Assembly: GCF_029277445.1 (NCBI RefSeq) | Contig: NZ_CP119566.1 | Coordinates: forward strand, 4,280,001-4,344,000 | DNA from: Pararhizobium qamdonense | GTDB lineage: Bacteria > Pseudomonadota > Alphaproteobacteria > Rhizobiales > Rhizobiaceae | Direction of reading: 5' to 3' | DNA length: 64,000 bases | Shown: piece by piece, positions 26,483 to 36,174 of the stretch | How positions within the stretch are numbered: position 1 is the stretch's first letter | Layout of the letters: each line of letters opens with the position of its first letter | Translations under genes and position numbers: made by a program | The notes under the pieces: model-generated | Database searches by the model: none | The model's input: only the letters and a program-made list of their open reading frames with translations | What the model was told of the DNA's origin: nothing

Positions 26483-27079
26483 TCAATGCGTCTTGCGGTA
26501 CACCCATAATTGCGCCGGCGGGATATTGCGCACGACGAAATCATAATGGGAAATCTGATAGCGATCCGGCATGGCAACGACGGGCGAGAGCGGCCCGTAG
26601 GAAATCTGGATCACGGGACGGCCGACGGGAATGCGCGACAGAAGATCGTCGATCAGCGAGACCCGCATATGCATCGGAAAGTTCAACAGCGGCACGGCGG
26701 AAATGACGCTGTCGAACTGCTGGTCGCGCCGCGCGCCGAGCGTCTTGTCGAGATCGAAGGCATCGCCATTGATGAAACCGACATCGGGAAAGGTTTTCAC
26801 GAGGTGCTGATAGAAATCGGTGGAAAATTCCACGGAGACAAGATTTTCCGGCAGAATGCCTTTCTGCAGGATCGCCTTGGTGATGACGCCGGTGCCCGGG
26901 CCAAGCTCGAGAACGGGAAGGCCTGAATGCGGATTGACGACGCTCGCCATGCGCCGGGCGGTGATGCCGGATGTCGGCACGATCGAGCCGACGGCCTTCA
27001 TATTGCTTCGCCACCCTTTGAAGAAACGGATTTCCTCATCGAATTTCTTGCCAAAACGCTCTTTCAGACGAAAATTCAT
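26483..27079 (-). CDS. pmtA: phospholipid N-methyltransferase (phosphatidylethanolamine N-methyltransferase, Rhizobium type)
   Basis: PmtA methylates phosphatidylethanolamine to phosphatidylcholine using SAM, a trait of many rhizobia and agrobacteria. The 198-residue enzyme shows the family start LKERFGKKFDEEIRFFKGWRSNMKAVGSIVPTS and SAM motif I VLELGPGTGVITKAIL. The motif II acidic residue is in VSVEFSTDF, and the post-I segment is INGDAFDL. It has no membrane helix, as expected for a peripheral enzyme. The ATG at 27079 has GGAG seven bases upstream; the frame continues a further 11 codons upstream without a better site. It lies between the histidine phosphatase gene and dnaN. Confidence 0.88.
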   Translation of the reverse strand: MNFRLKERFGKKFDEEIRFFKGWRSNMKAVGSIVPTSGITARRMASVVNPHSGLPVLELGPGTGVITKAILQKGILPENLVSVEFSTDFYQHLVKTFPDVGFINGDAFDLDKTLGARRDQQFDSVISAVPLLNFPMHMRVSLIDDLLSRIPVGRPVIQISYGPLSPVVAMPDRYQISHYDFVVRNIPPAQLWVYRKTH

Positions 27080-27263
27080 GCGTATCTCCAGCAATCCCTC
27101 GCCCACGCTCAAACAGGCATCATACCCAATGGCGCAAACTTAGCGGCTCCAACCGCGCCATGATTATGTCGTACCCTGTGCGACAAAAACAAGTCATTTC
27201 GCGCCATTATATTACGTAGCCAACAACCGGGTAAATCCAGTCCCCAACTGACAAGCGCATACG

Positions 27264-27292
27264 AAAACGGCCGGATCAGGTCCGGCCGTTTT
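27264..27292 (-). terminator. rho-independent terminator of dnaN
   Basis: A perfect 12-bp inverted repeat (AAAACGGCCGGA / TCCGGCCGTTTT) with a 5-base loop lies 25 bases after the dnaN stop and ends in TTTT on the minus strand. Its symmetry could also stop transcription from the other side. Confidence 0.8.
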
Positions 27293-27316
27293 CCATCTCA
27301 AAACGCAGTACCGAGC

Positions 27317-28435
27317 CTAAACCCGCATCGGCATCAGAACATAGAGAGCGTCGTCGCCCGCCATGTCGCGCACCAGCGTCGGCGAGCCGGCATCGGCCAG
27401 CATGAAAACGGCGTCGGAGCCGGAAAGCTGGGCGGTAATATCCAGCAGATATTTGGCATTGAAGCCGATTTCCAGAGGCTCGTTGTCATAGCCGACCGCA
27501 AGCTCTTCCGTGGCACTGCCCGAATCCGGGTTGTTGACGGTGAGCGTCAATTGTCCGTCCGACAGCGCCAGCTTGACGGCGCGGCCACGCTCGGACGAAA
27601 TCGTCGAAACGCGGTCAACGGCCTGTGCAAAGGACTGGCAGTCGATCTTCAGTTCCTTGTCGTTATTGGCCGGAATGACCCGCTGGTAGTCCGGGAACGT
27701 GCCGTCAATGAGCTTCGAGGTCATGATGATCGAGCCGATCGTCAGGCGAATCTTGGCATCCGACACTTCGACGGTGACGACCACATCCGGATTGTCGACC
27801 AGCTTCTGCAATTCGCTGACCGTCTTGCGCGGAATGATGATGCCGGGCATGCCTTCCGAGCCTGCCGGGGCTTCAAGGTCTGCGCGGGCAAGACGGTGAC
27901 CGTCGGTGGCGACGGCACGCAGCTTCAGCGCACCCTTGCTTTCGATCGTGTGGATATAGATGCCGTTCAGGTAATAGCGGGTCTCTTCCGTCGAGATCGC
28001 AAACTGGGTGCGGTCGATCAGCATCTTCAGGTCCGTTGCCTTCATGCGGAAGGTATGGGTGAAGGCGCCGGCGGTCAAATCCGGGAAGTCGGACTGCGGC
28101 AGGCATTGCAACGAGAATTTCGAGCGGCCGGACTGCACGGTCATGGCCGTGCCCTCGGCATTGGTGGCGAGCACCACCTCGGAACCGTCAGGCAGCTTGC
28201 GGACGATGTCGTAGAGCAGATGCGCAGGCACGGTCGTCGCACCAGGCGTTTCCACCTGCGCCGGCGTCGCCTCGGTGATCTCGAGATCGAGGTCGGTTGC
28301 TTTCATCTCAAGGCTGGCGCCGTCGGAGCGCAGAAGCACGTTCGAGAGGATCGGAATGGTATTGCGACGCTCGACCACGCGGTGAACGTGGTTCAGCGAC
28401 TTCAGGAGATTGGACCGCTCGAGAGTAATGCGCAT
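27317..28435 (-). CDS. dnaN: DNA polymerase III subunit beta (sliding clamp)
   Basis: DnaN forms the ring-shaped dimer that tethers DNA polymerase III to DNA. The 372 residues are the standard length, with three repeated clamp domains. Recognisable segments are MRITLERSNLLKSLNHVHRVVERRNTIPILSNVLL at the start, YYLNGIYIHTI in the middle, and the C-terminal TLVRDMAGDDALYVLMPMRV, which forms the client-binding pocket (VLMPMR). It is not beside dnaA here, as is common in rhizobia. It is followed by a strong terminator and is divergent from rsmI. Confidence 0.98.
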   Translation of the reverse strand: MRITLERSNLLKSLNHVHRVVERRNTIPILSNVLLRSDGASLEMKATDLDLEITEATPAQVETPGATTVPAHLLYDIVRKLPDGSEVVLATNAEGTAMTVQSGRSKFSLQCLPQSDFPDLTAGAFTHTFRMKATDLKMLIDRTQFAISTEETRYYLNGIYIHTIESKGALKLRAVATDGHRLARADLEAPAGSEGMPGIIIPRKTVSELQKLVDNPDVVVTVEVSDAKIRLTIGSIIMTSKLIDGTFPDYQRVIPANNDKELKIDCQSFAQAVDRVSTISSERGRAVKLALSDGQLTLTVNNPDSGSATEELAVGYDNEPLEIGFNAKYLLDITAQLSGSDAVFMLADAGSPTLVRDMAGDDALYVLMPMRV

Positions 28436-28586
28436 GAGATGCTACCGCTTTCAACCATCGCCGGGCGGGCCGCGCCTCCCGGCTTGAACTTTGAAGTGTC
28501 CCCTTTCGGAGGGGCAAGATGTGGACGGGCAAAATGGCAGAAACAAGCCGTGAAAAGCAAGGGGTAACGCAGGTTGCGCCCCAGTA

Positions 28587-29621
28587 ATGTTTGCATTGCC
28601 GCAAATCGGCTCTCTTGCCGAAGCGCTGCCGCTCACCCATAAAGACCGGGCGCCGGCTGAACGGCGGGCAAAGGCTGAAGGGCATACCGTTTTGGAAAAG
28701 CAGGCATCGGGCGAAACGCAGACGAACGAGCGGCAGAAAAGCTACCGGCTGCACAATATCTCCGTGCCCGCCCGGCCGCTGGAACCGGCGCTTTATCTGG
28801 TCGCAACCCCGATCGGCAATCTCTCCGACATTACGCTTCGCGCGCTGGAAACATTGGCTGGCGCCGATGTGCTGGCCTGCGAGGACACGCGCGTCACCCG
28901 CGTGCTGCTCGATCGCTACGGCATCGTCAACCGTCCCTATGCCTATCACGAATATAATGCCAACGAGGTTGGCCCCAAGCTTCTGGCAGCGCTCGACGAC
29001 GGCAAGTCCGTTGCGCTTGTGTCCGACGCCGGCACGCCGCTGGTGTCCGATCCCGGCTACCGGCTCGGCCAGATCGCCATCGAGGCCGGGCACCGGGTTG
29101 TGCCCATTCCCGGCGCTTCAGCGCCGCTCGCAGCGCTGGTCGGTTCGGGCCTGCCGAACGATGCTTTCCTGTTTGCCGGTTTCCTGCCCTCCAAGGACAA
29201 GGCGCGGCGCGACCGCTTTGCCGAACTCGCCCATGTTCCAGCCACCTTGATGTTCTTTGAATCCCCGCACCGGATCGCGGCCGCCATCGTTGCCGCCCAT
29301 GATGTTTTGGGCGGAGAGAGGCGGGCAGCGGTCTGCCGTGAGCTGACCAAGACGTTTGAGGAATTCCGGCGCGGCACGCTGGCCGAACTCAAGGCCTTTT
29401 ATGACGAGGGCGCCACCGTCAAGGGCGAGATCGTGCTGGTCATCGGCCCGCCGGATGCGCCGGCAGCGCCGGAGGCCGATGATGTCGATGCCATCCTGTT
29501 GAAGCTCGTCAAGGATATGCCGACCGGCAAGGCAGCGACCGAGGCCGCAAAACAGACCGGCCTCAACCGCAAGGACCTCTACGACCGCCTGCTGGAGCTC
29601 AAAGACCGGAATGAGACCTGA
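28587..29621 (+). CDS. rsmI: 16S rRNA (cytidine(1402)-2'-O)-methyltransferase
   Basis: RsmI methylates the 2'-O of C1402 in 16S rRNA. The tetrapyrrole-methylase fold is clear from [37 protein letters not shown] (family start) through [20 protein letters not shown] and [29 protein letters not shown] to PHRIAAAI. About 55 residues precede the family core. A later alternative start (TTG near 28692, before LEKQASGE) would suit typical lengths better, so the exact start is uncertain. It overlaps the following YraN gene by 11 bases. rsmI-yraN-gshB is a usual order in Rhizobiaceae, but here about 10 kb separate yraN from gshB. Confidence 0.92.
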   Translation: MFALPQIGSLAEALPLTHKDRAPAERRAKAEGHTVLEKQASGETQTNERQKSYRLHNISVPARPLEPALYLVATPIGNLSDITLRALETLAGADVLACEDTRVTRVLLDRYGIVNRPYAYHEYNANEVGPKLLAALDDGKSVALVSDAGTPLVSDPGYRLGQIAIEAGHRVVPIPGASAPLAALVGSGLPNDAFLFAGFLPSKDKARRDRFAELAHVPATLMFFESPHRIAAAIVAAHDVLGGERRAAVCRELTKTFEEFRRGTLAELKAFYDEGATVKGEIVLVIGPPDAPAAPEADDVDAILLKLVKDMPTGKAATEAAKQTGLNRKDLYDRLLELKDRNET

Positions 29622-29979
29622 GCCGGAAAGCCAGAAAAGACGAAAAGCGCTCCGGCGCGGCGCGCTGGCGGAATATCGCGCCGCGCTTTGCCTTCTTCTC
29701 AAGGGCTACCGTATCGTCGCATTCCGCTACCGCACGAAGCTGGGTGAGATCGACATTATTGCACGCAAGGGCAATCTGGTCGCCTGCGTCGAGGTCAAAG
29801 CCCGCAGCTCGCTGGAGGATTCCGTCTTTGCCGTTTCCGATTTTGCACAACGCCGCATTCGCGCTGCAAGCGACCTCTGGCTCGGAAAACAACGGGATTG
29901 CGCGGCACTTTCAATCCGCTACGACATCATCGCCGTGATACCCCGGCGCTGGCCGATCCATCTTCCCGATGCCTTTTGA
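29611..29979 (+). CDS. YraN family (UPF0102) nuclease-like protein
   Basis: This 122-residue protein has the restriction-endonuclease-like fold of UPF0102. The catalytic motif is visible: [23 protein letters not shown], with E-x(n)-D-x(n)-E-x-K spacing. An upstream basic and Ala-rich helix ([27 protein letters not shown]) precedes it. The biological role is still unclear; Holliday-junction or DNA processing has been suggested. The start overlaps rsmI by 11 bases, so translation is coupled. Confidence 0.9.
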   Translation: MRPEPESQKRRKALRRGALAEYRAALCLLLKGYRIVAFRYRTKLGEIDIIARKGNLVACVEVKARSSLEDSVFAVSDFAQRRIRAASDLWLGKQRDCAALSIRYDIIAVIPRRWPIHLPDAF

Positions 29980-30083
29980 ACAGCTGTGCACAGTTGTAAT
30001 CGTCCCGACACAAAAGCGTTATCCTGATGTCATGAAAGAGCTTTAGCCGGTTCCTCACCTTAACCCTGGTGAAAGGAACTGCC

Positions 30084-31382
30084 ATGATCAGGAAATTCAC
30101 GATGACCGGCCTCGCGCTGGCCTTCTCCGCCACCTCATCCTTTGCCGCGACCAATATCAGCTGGTGGCACGGCATGGCCGGCCGCAACGGCGAAGTCATC
30201 AACGAGATCGCCACCAAGTTCAACGCCTCGCAGACGGCTTGCGCGCTCACCCCGGTTTCCAAGGGCACCTATGAGGAGGCGCTCGCGTCCGGCATCGCCG
30301 CTTTCCGTTCGGGCGAACAGCCCAACATCCTGCAGGTTTTCGACGCTGGTGCGGCAACCATCATCAACGCCAAGGGTGCCGTCATCCCGGCTGAAGACCT
30401 GATCAACAACGCCGGCTATAAATTCGACCGCGAAGCCTTCATCGATGGCGTCCGTTATTTCTACGCCGATAGCGACGGCAAGTTCGTCGGCATGCCGTTC
30501 AATTCCTCGGCGCCGATCATGTATATCAACGACGAAGCCCTGAAGAAGGCCGGTGTCGAAGCCCCGAAGACCTGGGAGGAATTCGAAGCGGCCGCTCCGA
30601 AGCTGAAGGAAGCCGGTTTCATCCCGCTCGTCCAGTCGCAGCTAACCTGGCAGTTCACCGAGAACTTTTTCTCGCGCAACAACATCCAGTTCGCTTCCAA
30701 CAATAACGGCTATGACAGCGTCACCGACACGACGCTGAAGGTTACCGACCCGAACCTCGTCATGATGTTCGACAAGCTGAAGGCCTGGGCCGACGAAGGC
30801 TATTTCGCCTATTACGGCGCCGGCTGGAACGATAACCAGAAGATGTTCGAGGAAAACAAGGCAGCGCTCTGGATCGGCTCGTCGGGTTCGTTCGGCGGCC
30901 TGCAGAAGACGGCACAGATGCCGTTCTCGGCAACCTTCCTGCCCTATTGGGGTTCGATCAAGGGTGCGGGCACCTCGTCCTTCATTGGCGGTGCAGCACT
31001 CTTCGCCATGGCCGGAAAGCCGGAAGCGGAAAACAAGTGCGTGGCCGACTTCTTCCAGTTCCTGACCTCGCCGGAAATCCAGGTCTTCTATCATGAAGCC
31101 ACGGGTTACGTCGCAATCACCAAGGCAGCCTACGAGCTGGCCAAGAGCCAGGGCTATTACAAGGAAAAGCCTGCTGCGGAAGTCGGCATCCAGCAGCTGA
31201 TGCTGCCGGCCGGTGAATGGTCGAAGGGCTACCGCCTCGGCTTCTACCCGCAGATCCGCGAAATCATGGAACGCGAATACGGCCGCATCTTCGCCGGCGA
31301 AGTCTCCGTCAAGGACGCCTTCGACACGATCGAGAAGGAAGGCAACGCACTTCTCGCCCGCTTCGCAAAGACGGCTGGTTGA
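30084..31382 (+). CDS. ugpB: sn-glycerol-3-phosphate ABC transporter, periplasmic binding protein
   Basis: UgpB captures glycerol-3-phosphate (and glycerophosphodiesters) in the periplasm. The 432-residue protein has a Sec signal (MIRKFTMTGLALAFSATSSFA) and the UgpB-type start of the mature form (TNISWWHGMAGRNGEVINEIATKFN). Ligand and domain segments GAWSKG-like (PAGEWSKGYRLGFYPQIREIMEREY) are also present. The ATG at 30084 has AAAGGA six bases upstream; an in-frame GTG 15 bases earlier is not needed. It is the first gene of ugpBAEC, separated from ugpA by 281 bases that hold two repeat elements. Confidence 0.95.
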   Translation: MIRKFTMTGLALAFSATSSFAATNISWWHGMAGRNGEVINEIATKFNASQTACALTPVSKGTYEEALASGIAAFRSGEQPNILQVFDAGAATIINAKGAVIPAEDLINNAGYKFDREAFIDGVRYFYADSDGKFVGMPFNSSAPIMYINDEALKKAGVEAPKTWEEFEAAAPKLKEAGFIPLVQSQLTWQFTENFFSRNNIQFASNNNGYDSVTDTTLKVTDPNLVMMFDKLKAWADEGYFAYYGAGWNDNQKMFEENKAALWIGSSGSFGGLQKTAQMPFSATFLPYWGSIKGAGTSSFIGGAALFAMAGKPEAENKCVADFFQFLTSPEIQVFYHEATGYVAITKAAYELAKSQGYYKEKPAAEVGIQQLMLPAGEWSKGYRLGFYPQIREIMEREYGRIFAGEVSVKDAFDTIEKEGNALLARFAKTAG

Positions 31383-31388
31383 TCTCCG

Positions 31389-31440
31389 GTCCTCTTCTCC
31401 CCTCGGGGAGAAGATGGCCAAAGGCCAGATGAGGGGGCCT
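31389..31440. repeat. short palindromic repeat after ugpB
   Basis: CTTCTCCCC / GGGGAGAAG form a perfect inverted repeat with a 2-base centre at 31393-31412, followed by gatggccaaaggccagatgagggggcc. The same layout with slightly changed bases recurs at 51392-51526, so this belongs to one of the mosaic repeat families of the genome. Confidence 0.65.
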
Positions 31441-31461
31441 GACATTCAGAGTATGCCGCCC

Positions 31462-31606
31462 ACCCCCCTCTGCCCTGCCGGGCATCTCCCCCTCAAGGGG
31501 GGAGATCGGCAGCCGGCACTCCCTCGCTAGCAGCAACAGCGTTACGAGCGGAAAGAATAATCTCCCCCCTTGAGGGGGAGATGTCACGAAGTGACAGAGG
31601 GGGGTG
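31462..31606. repeat. RIME-like palindromic repeat, complete intergenic copy
   Basis: The element of about 145 bases has inverted ends (ccctgccgggcatctccccctc and tctccccccttgagggggag) and a variable centre. Its right tail reads gtcacgaagtgacagaggggggt, itself a small hairpin. Copies with the same ends are at 14143-14315 and 59917-60050. It lies in the ugpB-ugpA gap and may attenuate or stabilise the mRNA. Confidence 0.8.
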
Positions 31607-31663
31607 ACGCGGCACACGCAGAGCCATCATAGCCCATCCACCAAACGCATTTGAGATCCGGAA

Positions 31664-32656
31664 ATGACGCACTCATCATCCTTGTCGCCTCAATCAACTG
31701 CCCCCGCGCCCGGCGGGTTTTGGCGCATTTTCGGCCTGAACAAATCCGCCGCCAAGCCGCCGGAAGAGACCGGTGCCAAGCGCGTGCAGTTCAATTCGCG
31801 GCTCCTGCCATATCTCTTTCTTGCGCCGCAGATGGCGATCATCTTCGTGTTCTTCTATTGGCCCTCGGTGCAGGCGATCCAGTCGTCCTTCTACCTGGAG
31901 GACCCGTTCGGCTTCGGCTCCACTTTCGTTGGCCTTGCCAACTATACCGACGTGCTGAAATCCGGCGAATATCTGGGCATTGCCCGCTTCACCGCCGTCT
32001 TCACCGTCCTCGTAACCTTCTTTTCGCTGTCGATCGGCCTGCTCCTCGCCGTCAAGGCCGACGGCGTCATTCGCGGCAATGCCACCTACAAGACGCTGCT
32101 GATCTGGGTCTATGCCATTGCCCCGCCGGTTGCCGGCCTGATGGGCATGATGATGTTCGATCAGCATATCGGCCCGCTGGTAAAATTCGCCGCCTTCTTC
32201 GGCTGGGATTTGAAAGTCGGGCTCAACTACAACGACACCGCCTTTGCGATGATCGTTGTCTCGGTCTGGAAGCAGATCCCCTACAACTTCATCTTCTTTC
32301 TCTCCGGCCTGCAGGGCATTCCGGTTTCGGTGCGCGAGGCGGCGCTGATGGATTGCCGCTCGGGTTTTCGCCGCTTCTGGACGGTCATCCTGCCGCTCTT
32401 GGCGCCCACCGCCTTCTTCCTCCTGATCATCAACACGACCTATGCCCTGTTCGACACGTTCGGCGTCATCGACGTGATGGTGAAGGACAAGGCTGCCAAC
32501 AACCCGATCACGCTGGTCTACAAAGTCTATATGGACGGCTTTCGCGGCAACGACCTTGGCGGTTCCTCGGCCCAGTCGGTCATCCTGATGATCATCGTCT
32601 TCGTGCTCACCATCTTCCAGTTCCGCTTCATCGAGCGGCGCGTCCACTATAATTGA
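31664..32656 (+). CDS. ugpA: sn-glycerol-3-phosphate ABC transporter permease
   Basis: UgpA is one of the two membrane subunits of the glycerol-3-phosphate importer. The 330 residues have six to seven transmembrane helices. The cytoplasmic EAA loop that docks on the ATPase is visible (PVSVREAALMDCRSGFRRFWTVILPLL). The N-terminus has an extra polar stretch of about 40 residues before the first helix, a trait seen in rhizobial UgpA. The start ATG has GGA just upstream. The gene overlaps no neighbour, and ugpE begins 14 bases after it. Confidence 0.95.
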   Translation: MTHSSSLSPQSTAPAPGGFWRIFGLNKSAAKPPEETGAKRVQFNSRLLPYLFLAPQMAIIFVFFYWPSVQAIQSSFYLEDPFGFGSTFVGLANYTDVLKSGEYLGIARFTAVFTVLVTFFSLSIGLLLAVKADGVIRGNATYKTLLIWVYAIAPPVAGLMGMMMFDQHIGPLVKFAAFFGWDLKVGLNYNDTAFAMIVVSVWKQIPYNFIFFLSGLQGIPVSVREAALMDCRSGFRRFWTVILPLLAPTAFFLLIINTTYALFDTFGVIDVMVKDKAANNPITLVYKVYMDGFRGNDLGGSSAQSVILMIIVFVLTIFQFRFIERRVHYN

Positions 32657-32670
32657 GCGGGGGCGAGACA

Positions 32671-33513
32671 ATGCATCGCACGAAACTTTTCGACCATGTC
32701 ATCCTGATGATGGGCGTCTTCTTCATGGTCGGCCCTTTGCTGGTGGCGCTGATGACCTCCAGCCACGAGGCCGCCGATATCCACCGCAACGGCTTGCAGA
32801 TCCTGCCCGGCGGCCATTTCATCGATACCTACACCACCGTGCTCACCAAGCAGGGCGGCTTTACCGGCAAGATTACCGGTCTGCGGATGATGATGAACTC
32901 GCTGATCCTCGGCATCGGCTTTGCCGCAGGCAAGATCATCCTGTCGATGCTGGCGGCCTATGCGCTGGTCTATTTCCGCTTCCGCTTTGCCACCATCACC
33001 TTCTGGATGATCTTCACGACGCTGCTCCTGCCGCTCGAAGTGCGCATCCTGCCGTCCTACGAGGTGATGAACACGCTGAAACTCACCAACACCTATACCG
33101 GCCTGATCGTGCCGCTCCTGGCGTCCGCCACCGGCACGTTCTATTTCCGCCAGTTCTTCAAATCGATCCCCGATGAACTTCTGGAAGCCGCCCGCATCGA
33201 TGGCGCCGGACCCTTCAAGTTCTTCATCGACGTGATCGTGCCACTCTCGAAAACCATGATCGCGGCGATCTTCATCATCATGTTCGTCTATGGCTGGAAC
33301 CAGTATCTCTGGCCAACCCTGATGACCACCGACGAGAGCTTCTTCACGCTGGTGCGCGGCATCAAGCAGATCCTGCTTGTCTGGGTCGGCTCCAACATTC
33401 CCGATTACAACGAGGCCTTTGCCCTGGCGATCCTCGCCATGGTGCCGCCTGTGATGATCGTCATGATCTTCCAGCGCTGGTTCATCAAAGGCCTCACCGA
33501 AAGCGACAAGTAA
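32671..33513 (+). CDS. ugpE: sn-glycerol-3-phosphate ABC transporter permease
   Basis: UgpE is the second permease subunit. The 280-residue protein has six helices and the EAA loop [26 protein letters not shown]. The ATG at 32671 follows a GGGGGCGAG stretch; a TTG at 32653 in the same frame overlaps the ugpA stop but would add six residues only. It matches UgpE length (281 in E. coli). ugpC follows after 13 bases. Confidence 0.95.
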   Translation: MHRTKLFDHVILMMGVFFMVGPLLVALMTSSHEAADIHRNGLQILPGGHFIDTYTTVLTKQGGFTGKITGLRMMMNSLILGIGFAAGKIILSMLAAYALVYFRFRFATITFWMIFTTLLLPLEVRILPSYEVMNTLKLTNTYTGLIVPLLASATGTFYFRQFFKSIPDELLEAARIDGAGPFKFFIDVIVPLSKTMIAAIFIIMFVYGWNQYLWPTLMTTDESFFTLVRGIKQILLVWVGSNIPDYNEAFALAILAMVPPVMIVMIFQRWFIKGLTESDK

Positions 33514-33526
33514 GGGAGACGCCGCT

Positions 33527-34636
33527 ATGGCAGCGATCAACATCACCAATGTTTCAAAGATCTATGCCGGCGGCGTCGAGGCGGTGAAATCCGTTTCCAT
33601 CGACATTGCCGACGGCGAATTCATCGTGCTGGTCGGCCCGTCCGGCTGTGGCAAGTCCACGCTGTTGCGCATGGTGGCAGGGCTCGAGGCCATATCGAAG
33701 GGCACCGTCGAGATCGGCGACCGCGTCATCAACGATGTCGAACCGGCCGAGCGCGATATCGCCATGGTCTTCCAGAACTATGCGCTCTATCCGCACATGA
33801 CCGTCTACAACAACCTCGCCTATGGCCTGAAAAACCGCGGCACGCCAAAGGCCGAGATCGATGCGCGCGTGGCCGAAGCCGCCCGCATGCTGGAGATCGA
33901 GCAATACCTCACCCGCAAACCACGTGCGCTGTCCGGCGGCCAGCGCCAGCGCGTCGCCATGGGCCGCGCCATCGTGCGCAAACCCGCGGCCTTCCTGTTC
34001 GATGAACCGCTGTCGAACCTCGACGCCAAACTGCGCGTCTCCATGCGCGGCGAGATCAAGCAGCTGCAAAAGCGCCTCGGCACGACCTCGCTCTACGTCA
34101 CCCATGACCAGCTGGAAGCCATGACGCTCGCCGACCGCCTCGTCGTCCTCAACGGCGGCGAGATCGAGCAGATCGGCCGGCCGCTCGATGTTTACCACAC
34201 CCCCGCCTCTACCTTCGTCGCGAGCTTCATCGGCTCCCCCGCCATGAACCTCCTGCGCGGCACCCGCGAAGGCACCCTCCTGCATTTCGGCAGCCAGATC
34301 CTCGACCTCGGCCGCGCGGCAGCCTTCCCCGGCCAGGTCACCGCCGGCATCCGCGCCGAAGACCTGCGGATTGCCACAGCAAGTGAACAGGCCCTAACGC
34401 TGAAGGTCGATTATATCGAAGAACTCGGCGCCCAACGCCTCGTCCACGGCACGATCGACGGCAAGAAGCTGACGGCATCGCTATCGCCCGAGATCGGGAT
34501 CGGCGAAAGCCTGTCCCTCACCATCGCCCCCGACCGCCTGCACTTCTTCGACGCCACAACGGGCAAACGCCTGGCGCAACCCTTCGCAGCATCCGGGAGC
34601 AAGCGCGCGGAAAGACTGGAGATCGCGGACGCGTGA
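33527..34636 (+). CDS. ugpC: sn-glycerol-3-phosphate ABC transporter ATP-binding protein
   Basis: UgpC powers the importer. All ATPase motifs are intact: Walker [11 protein letters not shown]-loop in [13 protein letters not shown], signature LSGGQRQR, Walker [14 protein letters not shown], and the switch His in [10 protein letters not shown]. The C-terminal 120 residues are the TOBE/MalK-type regulatory domain ([13 protein letters not shown]), where inhibition or UgpQ-type regulation occurs. It ends the ugpBAEC operon. No ugpQ gene follows. Confidence 0.95.
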   Translation: MAAINITNVSKIYAGGVEAVKSVSIDIADGEFIVLVGPSGCGKSTLLRMVAGLEAISKGTVEIGDRVINDVEPAERDIAMVFQNYALYPHMTVYNNLAYGLKNRGTPKAEIDARVAEAARMLEIEQYLTRKPRALSGGQRQRVAMGRAIVRKPAAFLFDEPLSNLDAKLRVSMRGEIKQLQKRLGTTSLYVTHDQLEAMTLADRLVVLNGGEIEQIGRPLDVYHTPASTFVASFIGSPAMNLLRGTREGTLLHFGSQILDLGRAAAFPGQVTAGIRAEDLRIATASEQALTLKVDYIEELGAQRLVHGTIDGKKLTASLSPEIGIGESLSLTIAPDRLHFFDATTGKRLAQPFAASGSKRAERLEIADA

Positions 34637-34666
34637 GCGGTGGGCGGTGATGGCGGGCCTTTGGCC

Positions 34667-35164
34667 TTAAGGAAATGCGATGGCCTCGCGCAACATCGCG
34701 ATAGTCTCGGCCACCGACGGACCTTTGATCGGTGGAGGCTCGGATCTTTCACAGAATTCGCGCCAGACAAAAAGCGTCAACTCCGCCCCATCGGTCGGTG
34801 TTTCGCCTGGCCCTTCCGCCAATGTTTCGAGCACCCGGTAGCGGTCGTCTTGCCAGAAAAGCTCCTCAACCCAATCGTATATCGGAATGACGTGAAAATG
34901 GATGGCATAACCCGGCGCATGCCCAAAACGGCTGATATAGATCCGTTTCGCGCGCAAGACCGATTTCAATGCATGTTGCACGCTGGCAAATACTGTCCCA
35001 ATTGAACGTAAAGCTTCGGTGGACAGATCACTAAGGTCATTCGTGGCCGTCGTCGAACTGATCATCAGATAGCCAGGGAGAGCCGAATTGATCCGGTGGT
35101 TCACGGACCAGCCGGGAGCCTCGCCAATATGAAACTGCTGCGGAATGACGATATTTTCGGACAT
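34667..35164 (-). CDS. HIT family protein
   Basis: The 165-residue protein has a histidine-triad fold. The active-site strand reads YAIHFHVIPIYDW, so the first histidine of the usual HxHxH motif is replaced by alanine, while the catalytic middle and third histidines remain. HIT enzymes hydrolyse nucleotidyl phosphoramidates or dinucleoside polyphosphates. The gene starts 4 bases after the SAM methyltransferase gene on the same strand, so both are likely one operon. It converges on ugpC. Confidence 0.75.
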   Translation of the reverse strand: MSENIVIPQQFHIGEAPGWSVNHRINSALPGYLMISSTTATNDLSDLSTEALRSIGTVFASVQHALKSVLRAKRIYISRFGHAPGYAIHFHVIPIYDWVEELFWQDDRYRVLETLAEGPGETPTDGAELTLFVWREFCERSEPPPIKGPSVAETIAMLREAIAFP

Positions 35165-35168
35165 GGCC

Positions 35169-35915
35169 TTACGCCTGGGCCAGCAGCGTAAACGAGCCGG
35201 GGATTGTCGGGTCTACCCAGTCAGGATGCTCCTCAAGCTTTGTGAGCTTGAACCCCGCCTTGACCACGGCCGTCAAGATCTCGCCCATGGTCCAAAAGCG
35301 ATAGGTGCATGTTCCAAGACTGGCTCCGCCGTCAGCCGGGTTCGGCACATCCGCTTCAACCAAATCCGTTTGAAAGTAATCATGCGGGCCTTCGGGCCAA
35401 AACAGTTTACGTTGCAACGGATGAAATTCATTCAAAAGGAGCGTGCCACCGTCTGCGATGAGTTCCCGCATCACCGCGAAAAAACGGTCCAAGTCCTGGT
35501 GGTAGTGGAGAATGCCAAGCTCAAGCACCAGAATGTCGAATTGGTGACCGAGGCCGAGTTCATCCGCCTTGAGGATATCGCACACCGCATATTCGATCTC
35601 CACGCCCGCGCTCGCAGCAAGCTCAAGCGCAAAGCGCCTGTTTTCCTCTGCAAAATCGATCACAAGCACATCGGCTTCCAGACGCGCGAGCGCGACTGCG
35701 ATACGGCCATGGGAACCCTGCACATTGCAAATTCGCTTCCCCGCAACACTTCCGAGATGGGGAAGAAGCCGACGAAGAACATGCTCCGGCTCAGCGACTA
35801 TCTTTCGTGCCTCTGCCTCTGGGCTGCCAAACGCTGCTCGCCAGGCATCAAATCGCTGAGCATTCCAAGCCCTGCGGTTCGCTTCCGTTCTTTCATCATC
35901 GATCCCGCTTGCCAT
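35169..35915 (-). CDS. class I SAM-dependent methyltransferase
   Basis: The 248-residue protein has the Rossmann methyltransferase core. Motif I is RICNVQGSHGRIAVALARLEADVLVIDFAEENRR, a weak Gly pattern (GSHG), with the acidic end of strand 2. The post-I segment is EYAVCDIL, and motif IV-like DILVLELGILHYHQDLDRFFAVM follows. The C-terminal region FWTMGEILTAVVKAGFKLTKLEEHP is typical of methyltransferases annotated as ubiE/tocopherol-like. The substrate is not recognisable. It overlaps nothing but lies 4 bases from the HIT gene. Confidence 0.82.
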   Translation of the reverse strand: MASGIDDERTEANRRAWNAQRFDAWRAAFGSPEAEARKIVAEPEHVLRRLLPHLGSVAGKRICNVQGSHGRIAVALARLEADVLVIDFAEENRRFALELAASAGVEIEYAVCDILKADELGLGHQFDILVLELGILHYHQDLDRFFAVMRELIADGGTLLLNEFHPLQRKLFWPEGPHDYFQTDLVEADVPNPADGGASLGTCTYRFWTMGEILTAVVKAGFKLTKLEEHPDWVDPTIPGSFTLLAQA

Positions 35916-35964
35916 TGCTCAACACTATCGCGAGTTTCGAGGTCTGCAAATAGCATGATCCTGA

Positions 35965-36150
35965 ACCGGCTGGCGCTCCGAAGGCAGAACCGTGTCAGTC
36001 ATACTTTCCAAGCCGGGACGGGGCCGTTCCATCAGATAATATTCGGGGGGCGGCGGTCTCTAAAAGCCGGTCCTCCGATACACATTATCGCATTCCAAAG
36101 AATGGGGATAACGAACCCGGACAGGCGATCACTTTTTTGCATCACGCGTT
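35965..36150 (-). pseudogene. decayed 3' remnant of a GNAT acetyltransferase gene
   Basis: Translating the minus strand in changing frames recovers pieces matching the C-terminus of the intact acetyltransferase gene at 39280-39750: ILWN, then RRTGF, ETAA, and finally YLMERP. In the intact protein these read LLWN, YRRHGF, ETAA and HYLMERP in the same order. At least two frameshifts and stop codons break it. Only about the last 45 codons can be traced. The stretch between this remnant and its flanking genes has no other coding signal. Confidence 0.55.
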
Positions 36151-36174
36151 CAACGTCCGTCATCCCCGCTCAAA

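Noticed and set aside
29983..30000. A Pho-box-like sequence before ugpB
   Set aside because: CTGTGCA and TTGTAAT each match CTGTCAT in only 5 of 7 bases, and their spacing is 10 rather than 11, so it is no better than chance.
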